This document shows positions 13,001 to 28,400 of a DNA stretch of 64,000 nt, in pieces (position 1 is the stretch's first letter; every line of letters begins with the position of its first letter). The position numbers and the translations under genes were made by a program. The stretch comes from Lepisosteus oculatus (taxonomy: Eukaryota; Chordata; Actinopteri; Semionotiformes; Lepisosteidae), in the NCBI RefSeq assembly GCF_040954835.1, contig NC_090723.1, positions 9,744,001 to 9,808,000 of the forward strand, written 5' to 3'. The notes beneath the pieces were generated by a model. The model ran no database searches. It was not told the DNA's origin and saw only the letters and a program-made list of their open reading frames with translations.

Positions 13001-16000
13001 TAACACAGTTTCCAGCCACACAGCAAAAAACATCTTCTGACCTGACTCTGAGCAGAGATGGCTAACTGAATTTTGAGATACAATCTGCATACACACCTTT
13101 GTCTAGACAGGTACATTTCATAAATACTTTCCTGGTATTTTCTCTTACTTTTATGCTTTCCAAAGATTAACTGTTATGTTTTTATTGTGTTCCAGGCAAA
13201 AGCCTATATTGGTACAAAGGAGATCTTAACTTAAAAAATAAGACCTGCACACTTCTTAACTGATGGGAAGTTGATGGACAAAGAGAAGTCAATACATGTC
13301 TTCAACATAAAACTTCCGAGAAAAGCTGCTACCATTCTTCTGCTTTTATGAACTCTGTCCTTAAGTGTCAGAGAAGAACAGCTGCAAGATCGTATCTGCA
13401 ACAAAAGAGTGATAGTTTTATCATCTGCTACTGTAGCTACAGTAGATATTATACTTTAAGCCTCTCACTGCAGCTTCTCAAAGATAATCATCAAAATTTG
13501 ACTGGTCAAGTTCTCAAGATTCTGCAGGTTCTTGAAGTCGAGAGGCCTGTGTGGTAATACAAGTTCATTCTTTATTTGTTAGCAGTTGGACATGTATTAT
13601 CAACTCTCCCTCTAACCTCACAGCAGAAAAACTGTCCGTTAAACAAAGACCATGTGGACTGTGACTTTTACAATAAACTGCGATTTTAACTTCAATAATA
13701 AGCAGAAGACACAGCGGCACCAAACCACAGCGCAATGCAAAATCACATTCTCACATTTTTTAAATAACTTATCTGAGGTAACTTGCAACATACAATTAGG
13801 GCTCTGAAGAACCTGAAACCAGAATTCACTCATGTAAAACTCTATTCATGATTGAACCTGCAAATGTTTTAAAGAAACTCCTTCTGAAAGTATCAATGCA
13901 ATCAACAAATGGATATACATGACGTCTGAGTCCCAGAAAGCAAACAGGAAAATGAGTGGTGGGCTGAAAGGAGAAGGAGAAGGAGAAGGACGCTCATGCA
14001 CACCTGGAGAGGCACCACAGCTACAGCCCTGGGTGTTTCTGAGTCGCACACTGATGTAGGGGCCTGCCAGGGGGCGGCGGACCGGGCCCAGCTGGGCGGG
14101 CCCCGGGCGTGTGCGGGTGGAGGTGTCGGGCGCGCGGGGCGGCGGGGGAGGGTTACCTGAGTGCGTGCGGAGGTGCCCGCTCAAGGCGTCCCGCCGACGG
14201 CAGGCGTAGCTGCACATGTGACACTTGAAGGGCTTCTCCCCGGAGTGCAGCTTGATGTGGCGCAGAAGGTTCCCCTTCTGCGTGAAGGAGGCGCCGCACT
14301 GCGTGCAGTGGAACGGGCGCTCCCCTGAAACGCCAGACACGGGACGCGGGTCAGCCGCGGCGGTGCGTGCTGGGCGCTCGAGCACCGCGCTGGCGCTTCT
14401 TTAGTCTTACAGGGTGCCCGATCCCCGTTTTCACATCCTTGCAAATGTTCACCACAGCAAATTTATGAAACAAAATATTCTATTCACATCATTGTTTACC
14501 TTGTTTCTGCAAATGGATGCCCATGTTTTTAAAGCTTACAGTAAATCAGTAAAAAACAGTAAATCATGGTACAGTAAATCATTCCTTAGAAACATCTGCT
14601 CTGGTAGATCATGGTGTTCCTAGGTGCTACAGACGGTAACGCAAACCACGGTGAAAGGAGATCCATAGTAAACGATGGAGTGAACTAAGAGACTCCAGTC
14701 TGGTTCAAGCACTACGGAGAAGCTGCGCCTCCTCCACTGTTACTGTGAGTAGGGGCTCTGTACAGCGGGGGAGCTGAGGGTCAGAACCAGTCTGCTCTGT
14801 GGAGACAGGCTGAGCTCACAGAACACTGCGGAGGAAAGCAGCCCTGGGGTTCACTCTTGCGCTCGGACAGGGGGGAGGCAAGCAGGGCCAGAGAGCCGCC
14901 GCAGACAGGGACGACTGCTCGGGCGCTTACCAGTGTGACTGCGCTTGTGCACCAGCAGCACGTTGAGGCTGACGCAGGCCAGGCCGCAGATGTCGCAGCT
15001 CAGCTTCCCGCTGCCGGCCCGCGAGCCCAGGTAGGAGCCGGCCGAACCGTCCGCGGGCGAGTTCTCGTACCGCGCGTAATCCAGGGGGGAGAGATACTGG
15101 TCCGCGTCCGCCTCCTCGCGGCACTCCCCCCCTTCCTCGCTCCTGACGTACTCCTCCTCCCGCTCGTTCTTCACCTGGACCTCAACTGGGGAGGGGGCAA
15201 ACGACAACAACACAAGGACACATGAAAAGAGGAAGCGAGAAGGAGGAGGAAACACACACACACACACACACAGCAGTTACGCCCTGGCACTTTCCAGGAG
15301 GTACAGGGAGTTGCATTCCCTGCCGAGAGCCGAGGGGACCAGCGGCACGGGCCCACCGCGCCTCTGGCGGTTACAGGCACCGTGTCGGGGACAGGGCCGG
15401 CCCCGGGAGGTGTGAACGCAACCAGAAGCGGCTGCTCGGCGTCTCTACAGGGCCGTGACAACCGCAGCGGCTGGCCAGAAACCGTCGCACTTCAACCTCT
15501 CTGTTGCTTACTCTGCAACACCTCGGAGTCGCAAGTGTGAGAAAAGCTTTCCGCGCAGCTTTAATGGAAAATTAGTCAGGGGACCACATTGATATAGTGC
15601 TTTGTCATCCCCAGCAAGAACTCCTGGGTGTTTCATTAATTTCTGCTTCTGGCTGTTTTCTCTCTCCTGCCCTCAGCGGCGCTGCGCCTCGAGGCATGTG
15701 CTGCAGGAGGCGTTCCTGCCCTGCGCACACACCCGTCCGCACGCGCGGGACACAGCCCTCACCGCACTGCTTCTGCTCTTGCCTGACACGCCCTGGCACA
15801 CACACGGCAATTAGAAAGACTGTTACTGAGACAAGAAAAAAAATGGCCAGGGATTTTTTTCTTTTGGCTTTGTCTTTTTTTATAGCTCGCAGACTTGTAT
15901 GCAGAGATATCAACGCAGACCGCACAGACCCGGTGGTTTCAAGGAGGTGTCAACTGAGTCGCTAACAAAGAAAATGGGCACATTCTGCACATGGAGCTTC

Positions 16001-16394
16001 ACTGCACTGGTGTCACAGCTGTTGTCTTGGCCAATAGACAGCCATTAGGAACACTATACAAATATATAGACATCAAAAATGTGAATACAATACATGTATA
16101 CGTAACACATACATGGCTGGGGACACGAACGTCCACAAGACAATTAATTCCAAATGTCCTACTGAAAGATGTAATTTATATCTGTTCAGTTTTATAATAA
16201 AACAAATTGCTGCTATGGCTTTCTTTTAACCAAAATTAAAAATAAAACTTGGTTACATTTTTCAACAATCTCTATTTGCACTCCTCTATGTGTGGAGTCT
16301 CTCTCATTCAGTGTGCTTCACTGCTCTGGGCGCTTTCACTAACTCAGTTCTGCTGCGTACCCAAGACGGAGGGAAAATAGCTTAGACATGAGGT

Positions 16395-16441
<47 letters not shown>

Positions 16442-19400
16442 CAATGAGAACAAGAAGTTTAATTTGATTTTTAACCTTTGGATACTGGTACCCACGCAAG
16501 AGTTGCTAAACCAGTGATGTCTACCCAGCCTGTAGCGAGCCTGTGCGTTCAACATGCATTCGTTTCAGAAAGTAATACAGAGTTCCAATACAGCGGATAA
16601 CTCCTTCAGCATTTTCAGGACTGCAGGAAGCCCCTGAATCCGTGACGTAAAAGTGTAACCACTGCTGTTGCAAATACTGTACAGGACCATGCAGAGGCGC
16701 ACTCCGGGCTGAGAAGCAGAAAGAAGGAGAAGGACGCTCACGCGTCACCTGAAGAGGCTCCACAGCTGAAACTCTGGGCGTTTCTTTCAGCCACACACTG
16801 ATGTGGCTGGAGCATCAGTCTCTTCACAACTGTATTCTACCTATGGGTTGCTGTGAATACAATTATCTGTACTGCAATAAGTAAGCTGTTTGCGCATTTA
16901 GTTTAAATCTGCAAGTTATAAGATTTTTGTAGGATTTCTGACAGTTAAAAGCATTTAATACACAAGCAGTAATTTACATTGTACCATGTACATGATGTAA
17001 ATGGGGTCTGAACACCAGTAATAACAATACTGTTAATGTAAGCTTTCTATTCCTCGTATTTTTCTACTTGTGGATTGTGTATAAATACAAGTGTGACTAA
17101 TAGCTGAAGACACCATTTTGACGGTTTTATCGCAGATGAATAAAATGAAAACCTGTACAAGTGTGGGCAATAAACGCACATTCAGCCATTATTAAAAAAG
17201 GCAATTATTCTGGGCAAGAGCCACAGTGAGCTTATTCCCAAAGCATAAAGACAAATTATGGGATACACTCCACTGCACCCCACACACGGACAGTTTAGAG
17301 ATGCTAATTAACCAATTAAAGGTGGGAGGACACTGGAGGATCCTGGGGAGTCATGGAAGTGTGGAACAGGAGGCTTGGGTGAGGGGAGTAAGTCACGCCC
17401 AGCAGAACCGTCCCCTGTTCACCTCACAAGAAAGCTGCTGTAACCCTAGCAGCATGGGGACAGGTGTTGTCCTGCTGGGGTGTTGAAACATCAGGACTGA
17501 AGGACAGGAAGCAGGAGAGCGGACAGGACTGGACTGATGTAGCACCAGGGAGGCAGGCTGCCAGCAATCACTACCAGTGGAGTTCTATAGCAACCAGATA
17601 ATCCCGCCCAGACAATCACAGTAGAATGGACTTCGAAGACCCAGGGTTTGGGCATACACACACCACATATTAAGATGTACTCTCCGTCTTCTTGTTCTTA
17701 TCAATTCTAAAACTAAAAAAAAAAATACTTTGCAAAATATTTCTTATACAGTACATGTGTGCTCCAAGACCGTGAGAGAGTAAGAAAAATAAAAGCACCC
17801 CAAAACACCTAAAGAAAGCTACAGAGAAAAGGAGCTTCTGCAGGGCCAAAGAGAAAATGCAGATGGATATATAAACAGCTGCAGCTTGTCCAATTTGTCT
17901 ACAGCCAGATTTTCATAAGAAACTAGAATAAAAAAATTGCTCAACAAACCCAAAATATCTGAGAAGGGGGGCTCCTTCCTGAGTTGTGCTAGGTCTTCCA
18001 AAGCAGCTCGCCCACCCCTATGAGAATTCACGACTCTGCCTCAGCCCAGCACCACCATCTCCACCGCAAACCCCGAAACCCCAGAAATGCACAGGCAATA
18101 AGAGCTAAACAGCCCCCCTGGCCCCTCCAGGAGCCCCCCGTGCTCCCCGGATCTCATCCTCACACAGAGTGCCGCGACAAACCACGCAGACTGCAAGCTG
18201 TCTGTCTCTATAATCATTTTATTGTTTTATTCTGGGTCTGGTTTGAGGTTTTTCTTTTACCTTGGCCTGATAAAGGTCAAAGATATGAGCATAACATTGT
18301 GAAACAGGGCTGGAGGAGTGGGCTGCAGCTGAAGACAAACCTTCTGCACATTACTACACAGATACACAGACACGCATGTGCAGAGGTCACACATCTGCAA
18401 CGCGATCAAGCGTGGCAAACAGCAGACACGGAATGGGTATGATGCATGAAAACCCCTGGACAATTGGTTTACGACTGTGTTACAAATTTGTTCTTGCAGA
18501 TATCCTGAGGTTATGGTAGTATGTGCATCTGTACTTCAGCTTTCCCAGAGTTCATCATTAAGAATGATCATTTTCATGTGCAGAATTGACTTCAAAGAGC
18601 CTGGCTTCGAGACTACACACTTCACACAATACGCTGTGTTCTCCGTCTTCTTGCTCTTGTTAATTCTAAAACTAAAACTTTGAACAATACTGAATTACTC
18701 ATCAGTAGATTTTTCTTACAAATGGATTGTGAAAAAATAAATGGAAAGTTCTGAATCATGTAACAAGGCTTTCAGTTTCACATTTCATATATGGTGACTG
18801 ATGGTGACTGATTGACTCGTAGAGGTTTAATTTGAGGGGTGAGCACAGGCAAAGCATTTACATCTGACTACACTGACACAAAACACAGGCGTGTTTTTGT
18901 TGAAAATAGAACAAGACGAAGGTACTGCATGCTCCTGAACTGGAATAATGACTTCAACCATGAACTGCATGATTCTAGGGATAATTCCCCACTTTACACT
19001 TGTAAGTGGCTACGCTGAATTGGAAAGCAGAAGGTTTAAACAGAAGTCAGTGCAATTATTTAGCAAAGCCAGAGAGAACAGGAACAAGTCAGTCAATAAA
19101 ATCAGCTAACTGGAATTCAATGAACCCAGAAAGGCCAAAATAAACACAAGATAAACAGTTATTCTTTCGGCTGTTTGTGTGCATGATGTCATTTGACAGG
19201 TATCGTGCAGAGACAGACGCCAACAACAAAATGTGCTTCTCAGTCTTTGAGTGTTTTCATCTGGATGGCTTCAAAACCCTGGCGGGGGGCCTGCAGCAGG
19301 GGATTCTGAGTGCTCAGACAAGACCCCCTGCCCTCCAGGTGAGGGTTCGTCCGCCTTGCGATATGAAAAGAAGAACAACAAAGGCAAAGAGCACAGCCGA

Positions 19401-22400
19401 GGCGCGAGCGGCGCTCCTCTAACGGAAACTGCAGCCGGGGGGCTCAAAGGCTGCCAAAGGAAGAGGGCGCTCGTCAGAGAGCCCCTCGCGGAGCTATCGT
19501 GCCGTCATCTGGCCTGCGGGGGGAGAGGGTTAGGGGCTGCACACCTGCAGACACACCTGCGGGGACAGAGCAGGAGGACATCTCCCCAGCCTCCCAGGCT
19601 CTCCCTGCTGCCTCTCTCTCTCACCTTCGGCACTGTTTGACGCCTTCAATGGCCTTCGCTACGCCAGAGGTAATATTTCTATTTCATTTTTTCTGCTGTT
19701 TACAACACACGGGCCTAGATGCTTTAAATAGGATTCCTTTAGCTGAATTATTTCTTGTCATTTGTTTGAAGTCATCTGTTGCAGCTAGTCACATTTTTGT
19801 GTGTTCTTTGCAATGGTAAACCTTGGGTATCAGCTCCTCCCCTATGCCACCTAAAACTCTAAGACTACAAAGATGATCCAGCTCAATTGCAGCACCCCGG
19901 GATAACGCTTCCCCTTTGTGTTTTGAGCAGAGAGGAGATTAAGAGCCTTTGCCCCGTACTCAGAGACCGAATGCAGCAGCAGGACACTGTGGCTCGGAAA
20001 ACAGAACCATAAACCAGTTTCAACTACAGCACCTCATTTCACTTTCCATGGCAGAATCCGAAGCTAAATTTTCAAAATGCAAAAGCACCCCATAAAACCG
20101 GAAGGGTCACTCATGAGGGTCCGCAGTCCGAAGGAAACTGCATGCAAGAAGATTTCCTCGCGAGTGCCACTGCAGTACTGATGAAAAGTCTGAAAGGCCT
20201 ACCCCCTGCAAGAGCTTCAATCGGCCACCTCGCCATGTCCGTGGGATTGGGGAGACTATGGAAAACGGGACCTGATCTGGGCTGCTAAGGCACTGGCCCC
20301 AGCAGGCTGGGGGTTAATGAGCGCCACTCTGCTGATGCAAGACAGCATCCTCCCCACCAAGAGATGGGGTTAGCTCTGGGCTCGGGAGATGCGAGGCTCT
20401 GATAAAGGCGCACTTCCTTTCGAGGCACGAAACAGCGCGAGCTGTGAGCAGTGCCGCTGGAACCTCAGCTAGCACCATGGCAGGGCTTCAGCACTCCCAT
20501 TGCACTCCAGCCCGAAACACACACAGCCCCCCTTCCTCCCCCCTCCCCAGCACCCCCACCGACCCTCCCCCGGCGCGCGAGCTTCTCAACACCATCCAGA
20601 AACCACAGCGTGGTTAGAAAACGCGTGAAGAGCTGCAAAAACAACTTGTGCGCGCACACACACACACACGAAGAGAGAGAGCTGAAGTGTGATGGAAACT
20701 GTAACAAAAAGCATCAGAAGTCCCTTTTAAATATAGTCCAGGGCCACAATGCCCCCATTTACAAGAATGACTCGCGCCATCTCTAGAGCTGCACCCTCGG
20801 TCCCGCGGATTTCTGATCGACTGTGCCTGCGGGCCCTGCAAATGTTCCGCGGGTTTAAGTAGAAAAACTGGGTTTTTTTTTTCAGAGCGATCTTGTTTCC
20901 ACCACCATGGTTTGAATATAATAGTAATCATTGAAAGGTGTTAACCTACAGAAGTGACTATTGTGGCCAGGGCAATTAATTTTTTACCTGCCTCTTCAGA
21001 AAGGTCGCGGGGGGAGTTCAGTTCATGTCGAGGAAAGGTCGCACCTGTGTCAAAAGATTTGAAAGCCATCCCAAAAAAACAGCCTGACAGAAACAAAGGG
21101 ATTTTCCACGACTAAAAGTGGTCTGTTTGCAGGTCGCTGGGTCTGGCTGAGCAGAACGAAAATTAAAAGGGTATTTATTGATTCATTTTCTTTCACTCGT
21201 GTGTGTTAATTTTCATCATATAATCTTCACCTTCTGGGAAATCATAAATACACCGCTCATGCGTGAACACCTTGTGCTAGAGAAACCCCTTCACTGAGCT
21301 AAGACAGAGGTGTGCTGAACAGAGATAGCGTGTAAGATGTGGGTGAAGTATGACTGGAACTGTAGCATTTACTGCTTTTGAAATGGTAAAAAAAATACAC
21401 ACACTTAAGATATTTATAAAGTCAGACAGAATAGCTTGTCTGCTAAGTTTCCTTCTTTCGTCAATCCGTTTTCCGTTTTTCTTGCTCTCAAGGGGAACTT
21501 CTAGCAAAAATTATTCTGATATTCGCTACCTTGTGTGGTTAACCTTAAAATACCAATTCAAGTGGGTGGGCAATTATTTTGTTTACAGGGGTTAGATTGA
21601 ATTCATATGTTTTAAGAACGCATCGATGTTACACAAATAAAGAAAGGATATGACAAAACAGAAGGAGATGAAGGACAAGAAAAGGGCACCCCAGCAGTAC
21701 CTTCTGTACAGTGTTATGCCTAAATGCTCAGTAAATGCTCAGAGTGCATCCCCAAGGAGAGACAGAGAGGCCATGTTTACCCGAGACAGACATCACCCTG
21801 TAGTGTCTGCAATGGTTTTGGAAACTTTATCAATGAATTCAACAGCTCGCTCAAATCTAACTTTATATCAAGAAGAACTGACTTAATGCCATCACACAGG
21901 GCACTCTTCTTGATCCTGTTCTTTTGCGTTTCCTTGTGTCACTACTATATGAAATACTTCTATGGTAACAGTTAGGTATGGTATCGGTTTCTATTATTTA
22001 TGCTGATGACACCCAGATTTATGTTTGCACGAAACCGGACATTAATCAAACACTATCTGCCTTGTCAAACCGCTTATATTACATTATGTGAAAAACTGGA
22101 TGCAAAATATTTTTTTAAGTCTCAGCTCTAGCAGGACCAATGTTATGCTGATTGGCTATCACCTCTGCAACTGTGCAAATTTTGTTTTGATGGTGTAGGA
22201 ATCGTTTTAAGCAAGCAGGAATATATATTTGTAGCATTGCAAAGATGTATGTTTTTATTGTCAGAACATTGCTCATATCTCATCGAGTGCGAGCCAGCCT
22301 GATAAGTAGAAGTTGATTTTCTAGGCTTCATTACAGTAATGTTGTTCTTGCAAGTACATACAGTACAAACATCTTCTTAAGTTGCAGTACAATATGTTCA

Positions 22401-25400
22401 GAACTGCTTGGAGCTAAACTGAAATATAAAAGCATGAGCACACTGTCTCCCTGTTGATTTCCCAATAAAATTCAAAACACTGCTGCTCACCTTTAAAGGC
22501 TTGAACAGCCTGGCACCAGACTACATCAGTGATCTGCTAACACTTGCCCTGGCTCTTGGACTCTTCAGACTTCTTTTGGTTTCCTGTATGAGGCACCGAA
22601 CCCCTGGGGGACCATGTTCTGCTGCTCCAGGACTATAGGTTGATCTCCCACCCCCAGAGCGGATCTTGCAAATCAGTCTGCATTTTTAAAATTCAATTTA
22701 ACACACTTCTTATTAATTTGGCTCAGTTTATTGTACTAGATGTTTCTAATGTTTTTGCTATTTCTTCCTTTTATAAGTATATAAATTTTATAAGTGCTTT
22801 CAGAGATGATGCATTTTGAAAGGCGCTCTATAAAATAAAGGATTACCAAGTTGTCTGCACTGTGTCACATAATGATCCTTTAATCATGTGTGAGACTGAA
22901 TAGATCAATCACAGCAGCTAAGGATTCTGCAGTGAAAGAAAAGATCAATCACAGCGCCCTGTAATCAGACATCCCCTCTTGGGGAGCTGCTGCCTCGACA
23001 GTCTGCTGCAGAGCAGGCTGGGAGCAGGCCCTGGCTCCCAGCCTGCAGTCTCAGCACCAACCCACAGGAAGCATGAGAGACAGCGAAAGGAAACCCTGGG
23101 ACTAGTGTGAAAAATAAGTGTTTTTTTGTCATTTTCCCATCCGGCTGTGCTGTGATCATGAGCCTGTGGAGGCACGCTGCTGCAGGTATTTTTGAACATG
23201 GCTGCGGAAACCAGCTCAGAGTGCACACAGACCCCATTAAAAGCAGGCCATCTGCACTGATCCAGCCCGAGCAGCCCCAGTACCCCCACCAGACACTCCA
23301 GTGAACAGGACTCTGAATGCCTAGCAGGCTGGTCCAGTTCCATGTTTTGCGGGAAGCTTTAGTCTTTTATTTAAGACCGTCCACTACAAGGTAAATGGTT
23401 CTCATCAGCTCCGTTAGTTTTGCACAAACAAAGCAAACGTGACTATTTAACACACTGCTGTTGTGCTTCACCAGCACTGTTTGCTATTTGTCAGGGCTCA
23501 TGGTTCATGATGCCTGGAAAGAGTCAAATCGCTGTGCAATGGGAAAACTCAGTACTGCAGAAAAGTACAGCGGCGAGATACCAAGGGGTCCTGTATTTCA
23601 CCCAGAAGAGTGGTCGGTGCCCTGGTGAATGTGACCTAAGACATTCCAGAGGGGTCCTTACCTGCCAATTATCCAATTTTACAGACCAACTGTAGCAGCC
23701 AATGCACTAGAGGTGCACCAGAGGTGCTTTAGGAGACTGAACACGGTTTATTGCTAGCCTTTGTTTAGGGTAATAAATTAAACATCAATGACTCAGCATA
23801 CATCCACAAATTTCTTTTGAGGCAAAGAACCTTTCTTTGATTTAGAAAATAATTGCTTTTTTCATTTAAGACAGAACAATCAGTAAGTCGATTCATCTCT
23901 CACAATCTGTTTTTTTTCTGCGCCCAGGTGTGCAAGAGGTGTCTTCACCAGCAACTGTGAACACTACGTATTCCACAGAGCGTTTTTCAGAGGTCTTTTA
24001 TTTTCATATCAGAAGAGTCTGCATGACTTGCCCCAACTGATAACACAGCTGTGACAGGATTATTATCTGCTCAGGAATCCCCCAGAGACTCCGGGGAGCA
24101 GGTTTGTGCTGAGAGCCTGCGTGTCTACACACCGCTTTAGGTACCACACCTGGGTCAGCGTCTGCATCAGGGGCTGAGGGGTCAGCGCAGTCGCCCTCCG
24201 TCTCTTGCTCTGAGGTCTCGCACTCCTCGTGCTCCTCTTGGGTGCGCTGGATAGACAAATCTGTGCCAACTGTCGGACTGCCTGCTGGAACATGAACCAC
24301 AATTAGCTTTATCCATCCGCCAAATGGGAAAAAGAAAGCCAAATGGTCAAACCACAGTGGTATTTTAAAATGGTGCTGCTGATAGTGCACTGGAATGTAG
24401 TTAAGAGGAGTCACTAATGTTTCTTACCAATACTATTCCGTTTGAGGTCTTATGATATTTAATGTGTGTTGCACACAGTTAATTAACCAACTTTGTGAAC
24501 TCTGGTCTGCAGTCTCGTTGGAAGATCAGTGAGCCATGCTGCTGCACAGATACAGGGATACAGGGAGATGAAGAGTGGGTTTGCTGCTTGGATCTACACT
24601 GGTGCTGATGAGGAAGGTTAGTAGACCGCGGCCAAGATGCCCTCCTAGAGTACTTACAATGAAGAGGACACATTAAAAGAGCTTGCAGAAACACTCTAAA
24701 CTATGAAATCTGACTGGGTACCTGAGAGAATATCTGAACGCCTCCAGACATTCCTCTCAGTTGTGAAGTCATTGTAGCTACCCGTGCAGGTCAAATTAGG
24801 GTGCTCCAATGAGATGAGATCAGTTTAAATATAGAACAAATGTATTGAAAGAAAGAAGGGTGAAAGGCTATACAGCTCCCATTTTAAATGTCACTGTGGT
24901 TTAGCTTGGCTAACACAGAGCAGAAGGCAAGAAAGATTAAAAGAAATCATAGTAAGACCCAACACAAGCCAGGGTAAAAAAACAGAAAACTTTGAACTGA
25001 GCAGAGAAAACTTCCTTCAGGAAATGTTACTATATTAAACCCAAGGTATAAGTTAATAAATTAGTTTTGTAGTGTGAAGAAAGCATGTGGTTATCGTGTT
25101 TTGTATGTAGAATTTCTCCTACTCTGCTCCGCATTCAATTGTGGGCATTTGTATTATTTCAGACATCAACAGGAGGTACCTAGAAATGGTTGTTTTGGAG
25201 ATTCCCATGTAAAAATCTACAATCCAGTATGGTCGGACTGCGATTTTAAAAAATCTTATTAATGTGAAAAAGACAGGTTTAAGCAACAGTTAACTTTAAT
25301 TAAATTACACTATAATTTAAATACTTAAGCTAGTTATTTTATATTTTATACAAAGGTATAGAAGTAAAAGTCCTGATATCGAATTGCAAAAACAACCTTT

Positions 25401-28400
25401 CATTTTAATGTGTGCATTTAAGGATCAAACAATTGATTTCTCTGGGATGCAAAGACTTCAATTATAGTTCATTTTGCACTGGGGACTGACAGGGTCAAAG
25501 AATTGAACCTTTTAGTCCTGAACAGAGAATTCAGAATCAACAGTGAAAAGCAAACCGATGGACCCCAGTGCACACTAAAGAAAAGTACAAAACTACTTCT
25601 TTATGCAAAGAATTCTGGGGTCTAGAACACACTTTCCAGCCAAGTTACCAGTTTCCTTGGATCAATTCAATCAATACTAGAAGCCAAATTAACGAAAGAG
25701 GGCTAATGGGCTCCTCCCATCTGTCACCCATGTAAAAACAAGAGCCTGTTTAGGACTCACGACAAGGCCCTGGGGCTCCGGCTCCCCCGCGCCCCTGAGC
25801 TGGAAGAAGCAGGCAGGAAATGGAGGGCTGCACCAAGGCCCCCCCACTTACGCCACGTTGTCTGTGGCCAGTGAGGCCGAGCCACCCGGTAGAGCAGGTG
25901 ACCCGGTCTCTTACGCAGACAGAGGGAAATCACACCGGCGAATCGCGCGGACGTACCTGCCACAGGCGCCTGCTCCTGTGATTCGCCCGATTCCATGTTC
26001 ACGGAGGCCGTGGTGGAGTTCTCTTCTAGGACACAAACACAAAAGCAGGAGACTCGTGAGATGAACGGATGACAGACCCTCGGCAATAATAAACGAGCAC
26101 CCCGTCTTCCTCACCCGGACCCTCGGTACCTCTAAAAAAGATTTCCTGGCACCCCATGGGGTAAACACCAGCCAGGGTCAGGCCCTGCTTCTCCCACTAG
26201 GCCAAGGAGAGTCTAACTGCCCAGTGTTCCTCTGCCCCGCGAGACACCCCTCTCGACACACTCACACGTTCGGATACAGGAGGAAATCCAGAAAGACGGG
26301 ACATTTGAATGACTGTAACGCTCTTCTAAATCAATTCCATCTTATGTGCACTGCAAAAACTTTCTTCTCTTTTTCAAACTACTATTTACAATACAATTTG
26401 TTTAGAACTATTTAATTATGAGGAAAACACAGAAGGCCGAAAATACAGAAAATCTGAGGAAGAAAACAAGAACCTTCACAGGAATAAACAAACCTCTTAA
26501 CGGCAGTCTCTAGGTACGTGAATATGCACACGCACACTGCTAACTCGTCTTCCACGATGTACTACAGACACCGATGTCCAAGTGCTGGCAGTTCAGGGCC
26601 ACATTTCCAGGGCAGAAAAGATGCACAACTGGGGAGGAGGTGTGTGTTGCCAGCTTTCAGCTGTCTTTGAACACACAATCTCACTTTCTGCTAAGTTTTG
26701 TTCTTCAGCACCTGTACTGAAATGGTTGGGCGACATCCTCAGATCCATTAGCTACTAATTACCCAACAGCACAGACAGGCCAAAAGGTCTCCTCTTGAGT
26801 GTAATCTTTCTTGTGTTGTTATGTTGTAGAGCAGTGCTTCCCAGTTCTGGTCCTGGTGAACCACTCGCCTGTTGGCTTTTGTTCCAGCTGAGCCTCCAGT
26901 CACATAAACAAACCCTTCATTGACTTACTGATTATGAGATCAATCTGAACTGTTTGTTCCCAGCTCTTAAACATGCTGGAGCTTTATTTATTTCATTACA
27001 AAATGACTTATTTGGTAAGTGAATTAAAATCCCAGACTTGTGACTGGAAACAAAATGTATATATTCAATTGAAGCAACTTCTTAGCTCAAGCAAGGACTC
27101 AGTGATCTAATGAAGGCGGGTTGGAATGCAGTGGGTGTGTGGGGCACCAGGTACAGGACTTGAAACCCCTGCTTGTAGAGAATGAAAATATCATTCTCTC
27201 TCCAAGCCTCTGTCTAGGTTGTGCTTCCAAATCTTCCAATAAGCTTACACCCAAAGAAGGCTCAACAGCCAAAACGTTGTTTTCTTTCTTCTCTTTTCAG
27301 CATGGAATAAACCTATTACTTGTTCCAAATATATACAGTATAGACTTATACACATATGAACACTGAACACACAAAGACACACAAAAGTATAAACATACGT
27401 ATCTACACTTTACTATATAGTAACCCTATATAGGTTTCCTGATGATTGCTCCTTCCACACCATCTATTAAATAAATCCCTTATGAGAAATACAGACCTTG
27501 AGAGAAGTGATACAGGAGTGATACCTGAGCAAACAAAATCTACTGCTGCTGCTGCTATCGACAAAACAACAAACATGCTCCCGGCACCCAACTCAAAATC
27601 CTATCTTCATTAAAAAAATGCAAAAAAATACACCAGTTCACAGCTCTTAGTCACCTCTTTTGAACTTTCGTGCATCAAAGGCAAGGAAAAAACCAATCCT
27701 AAAAAGTATTCGGTGCTGAAGCAATGGTATAAATTGTCGGGCCCTATGGTGTGTAGGAGGCAGCCGCTAACCACTACTTGTGCTTCGCCAGGATTACTTA
27801 ACCTCAGTAAATAAGTTGAGCTTTTTTCCCTCAACAGAACTGTGGAAACAAAGAGCTGTGATCTCATCTTACTGCTCTGGCACAATTGCACAATGCTTCT
27901 GACAGATGACTCTGTTTGAACGTGAGTCTCAGCCTTTTAAGTAGGTTATATCAAAAGCAGGTCACACTTGAAACCGTATTGTCACGGTCATACGAACTGG
28001 CACCCTCCAAATGAGGGAGGGAAAGTTTTCGAAAGTGTACTTATTGACAATGAGGTTTCTTCCACCTTTACTGAAAATCCCTTGTTTTGGTGGAGTTATA
28101 ACATTGTAGATATAAACTGCACTCTTTAATCAGAGAACTGCAAATCCTAATTACCACTTGCTTAAGTAAATGGGTATTCAATAATCTAACTTCAGCCTAT
28201 CACTATCAAATAAGTGCTGGAAGATGCTATGCATTAAAGTCAGCCAGTTATAAGCACTGCCTTCTAGTTCCTTCACCAGCAACGAGGTACACAACACACT
28301 GTAAGAGAGAAATCAGCTGTATAGGCTTGGGAGCTGCTTTGGAATAATGAGGTTTGAAATCTACTAAATTCAAGATTTGTTTCACTCAGGGGACACCTGT

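Larger units (their letters stand above)
9319..14156 (-). other. ikzf3: IKZF3 intron 5
   Basis: AT-rich intron with two tRNA-derived SINE copies (10.9 and 11.5 kb) and one member of a diverged repeat pair near its upstream end (13.96-14.06 kb). No coding sequence is recognised. Confidence 0.7.
15186..24149 (-). other. ikzf3: IKZF3 intron 3
   Basis: A 9-kb intron containing microsatellites (15249-15272, 16396-16438), two pairs of diverged repeats, an L2 LINE remnant (21.8-22.85 kb) and two GC-richer patches (19.3-19.65 kb and 20.4-20.85 kb). No coding exon is recognised. The GC-rich patches could be regulatory, but nothing specific shows it. Confidence 0.7.
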
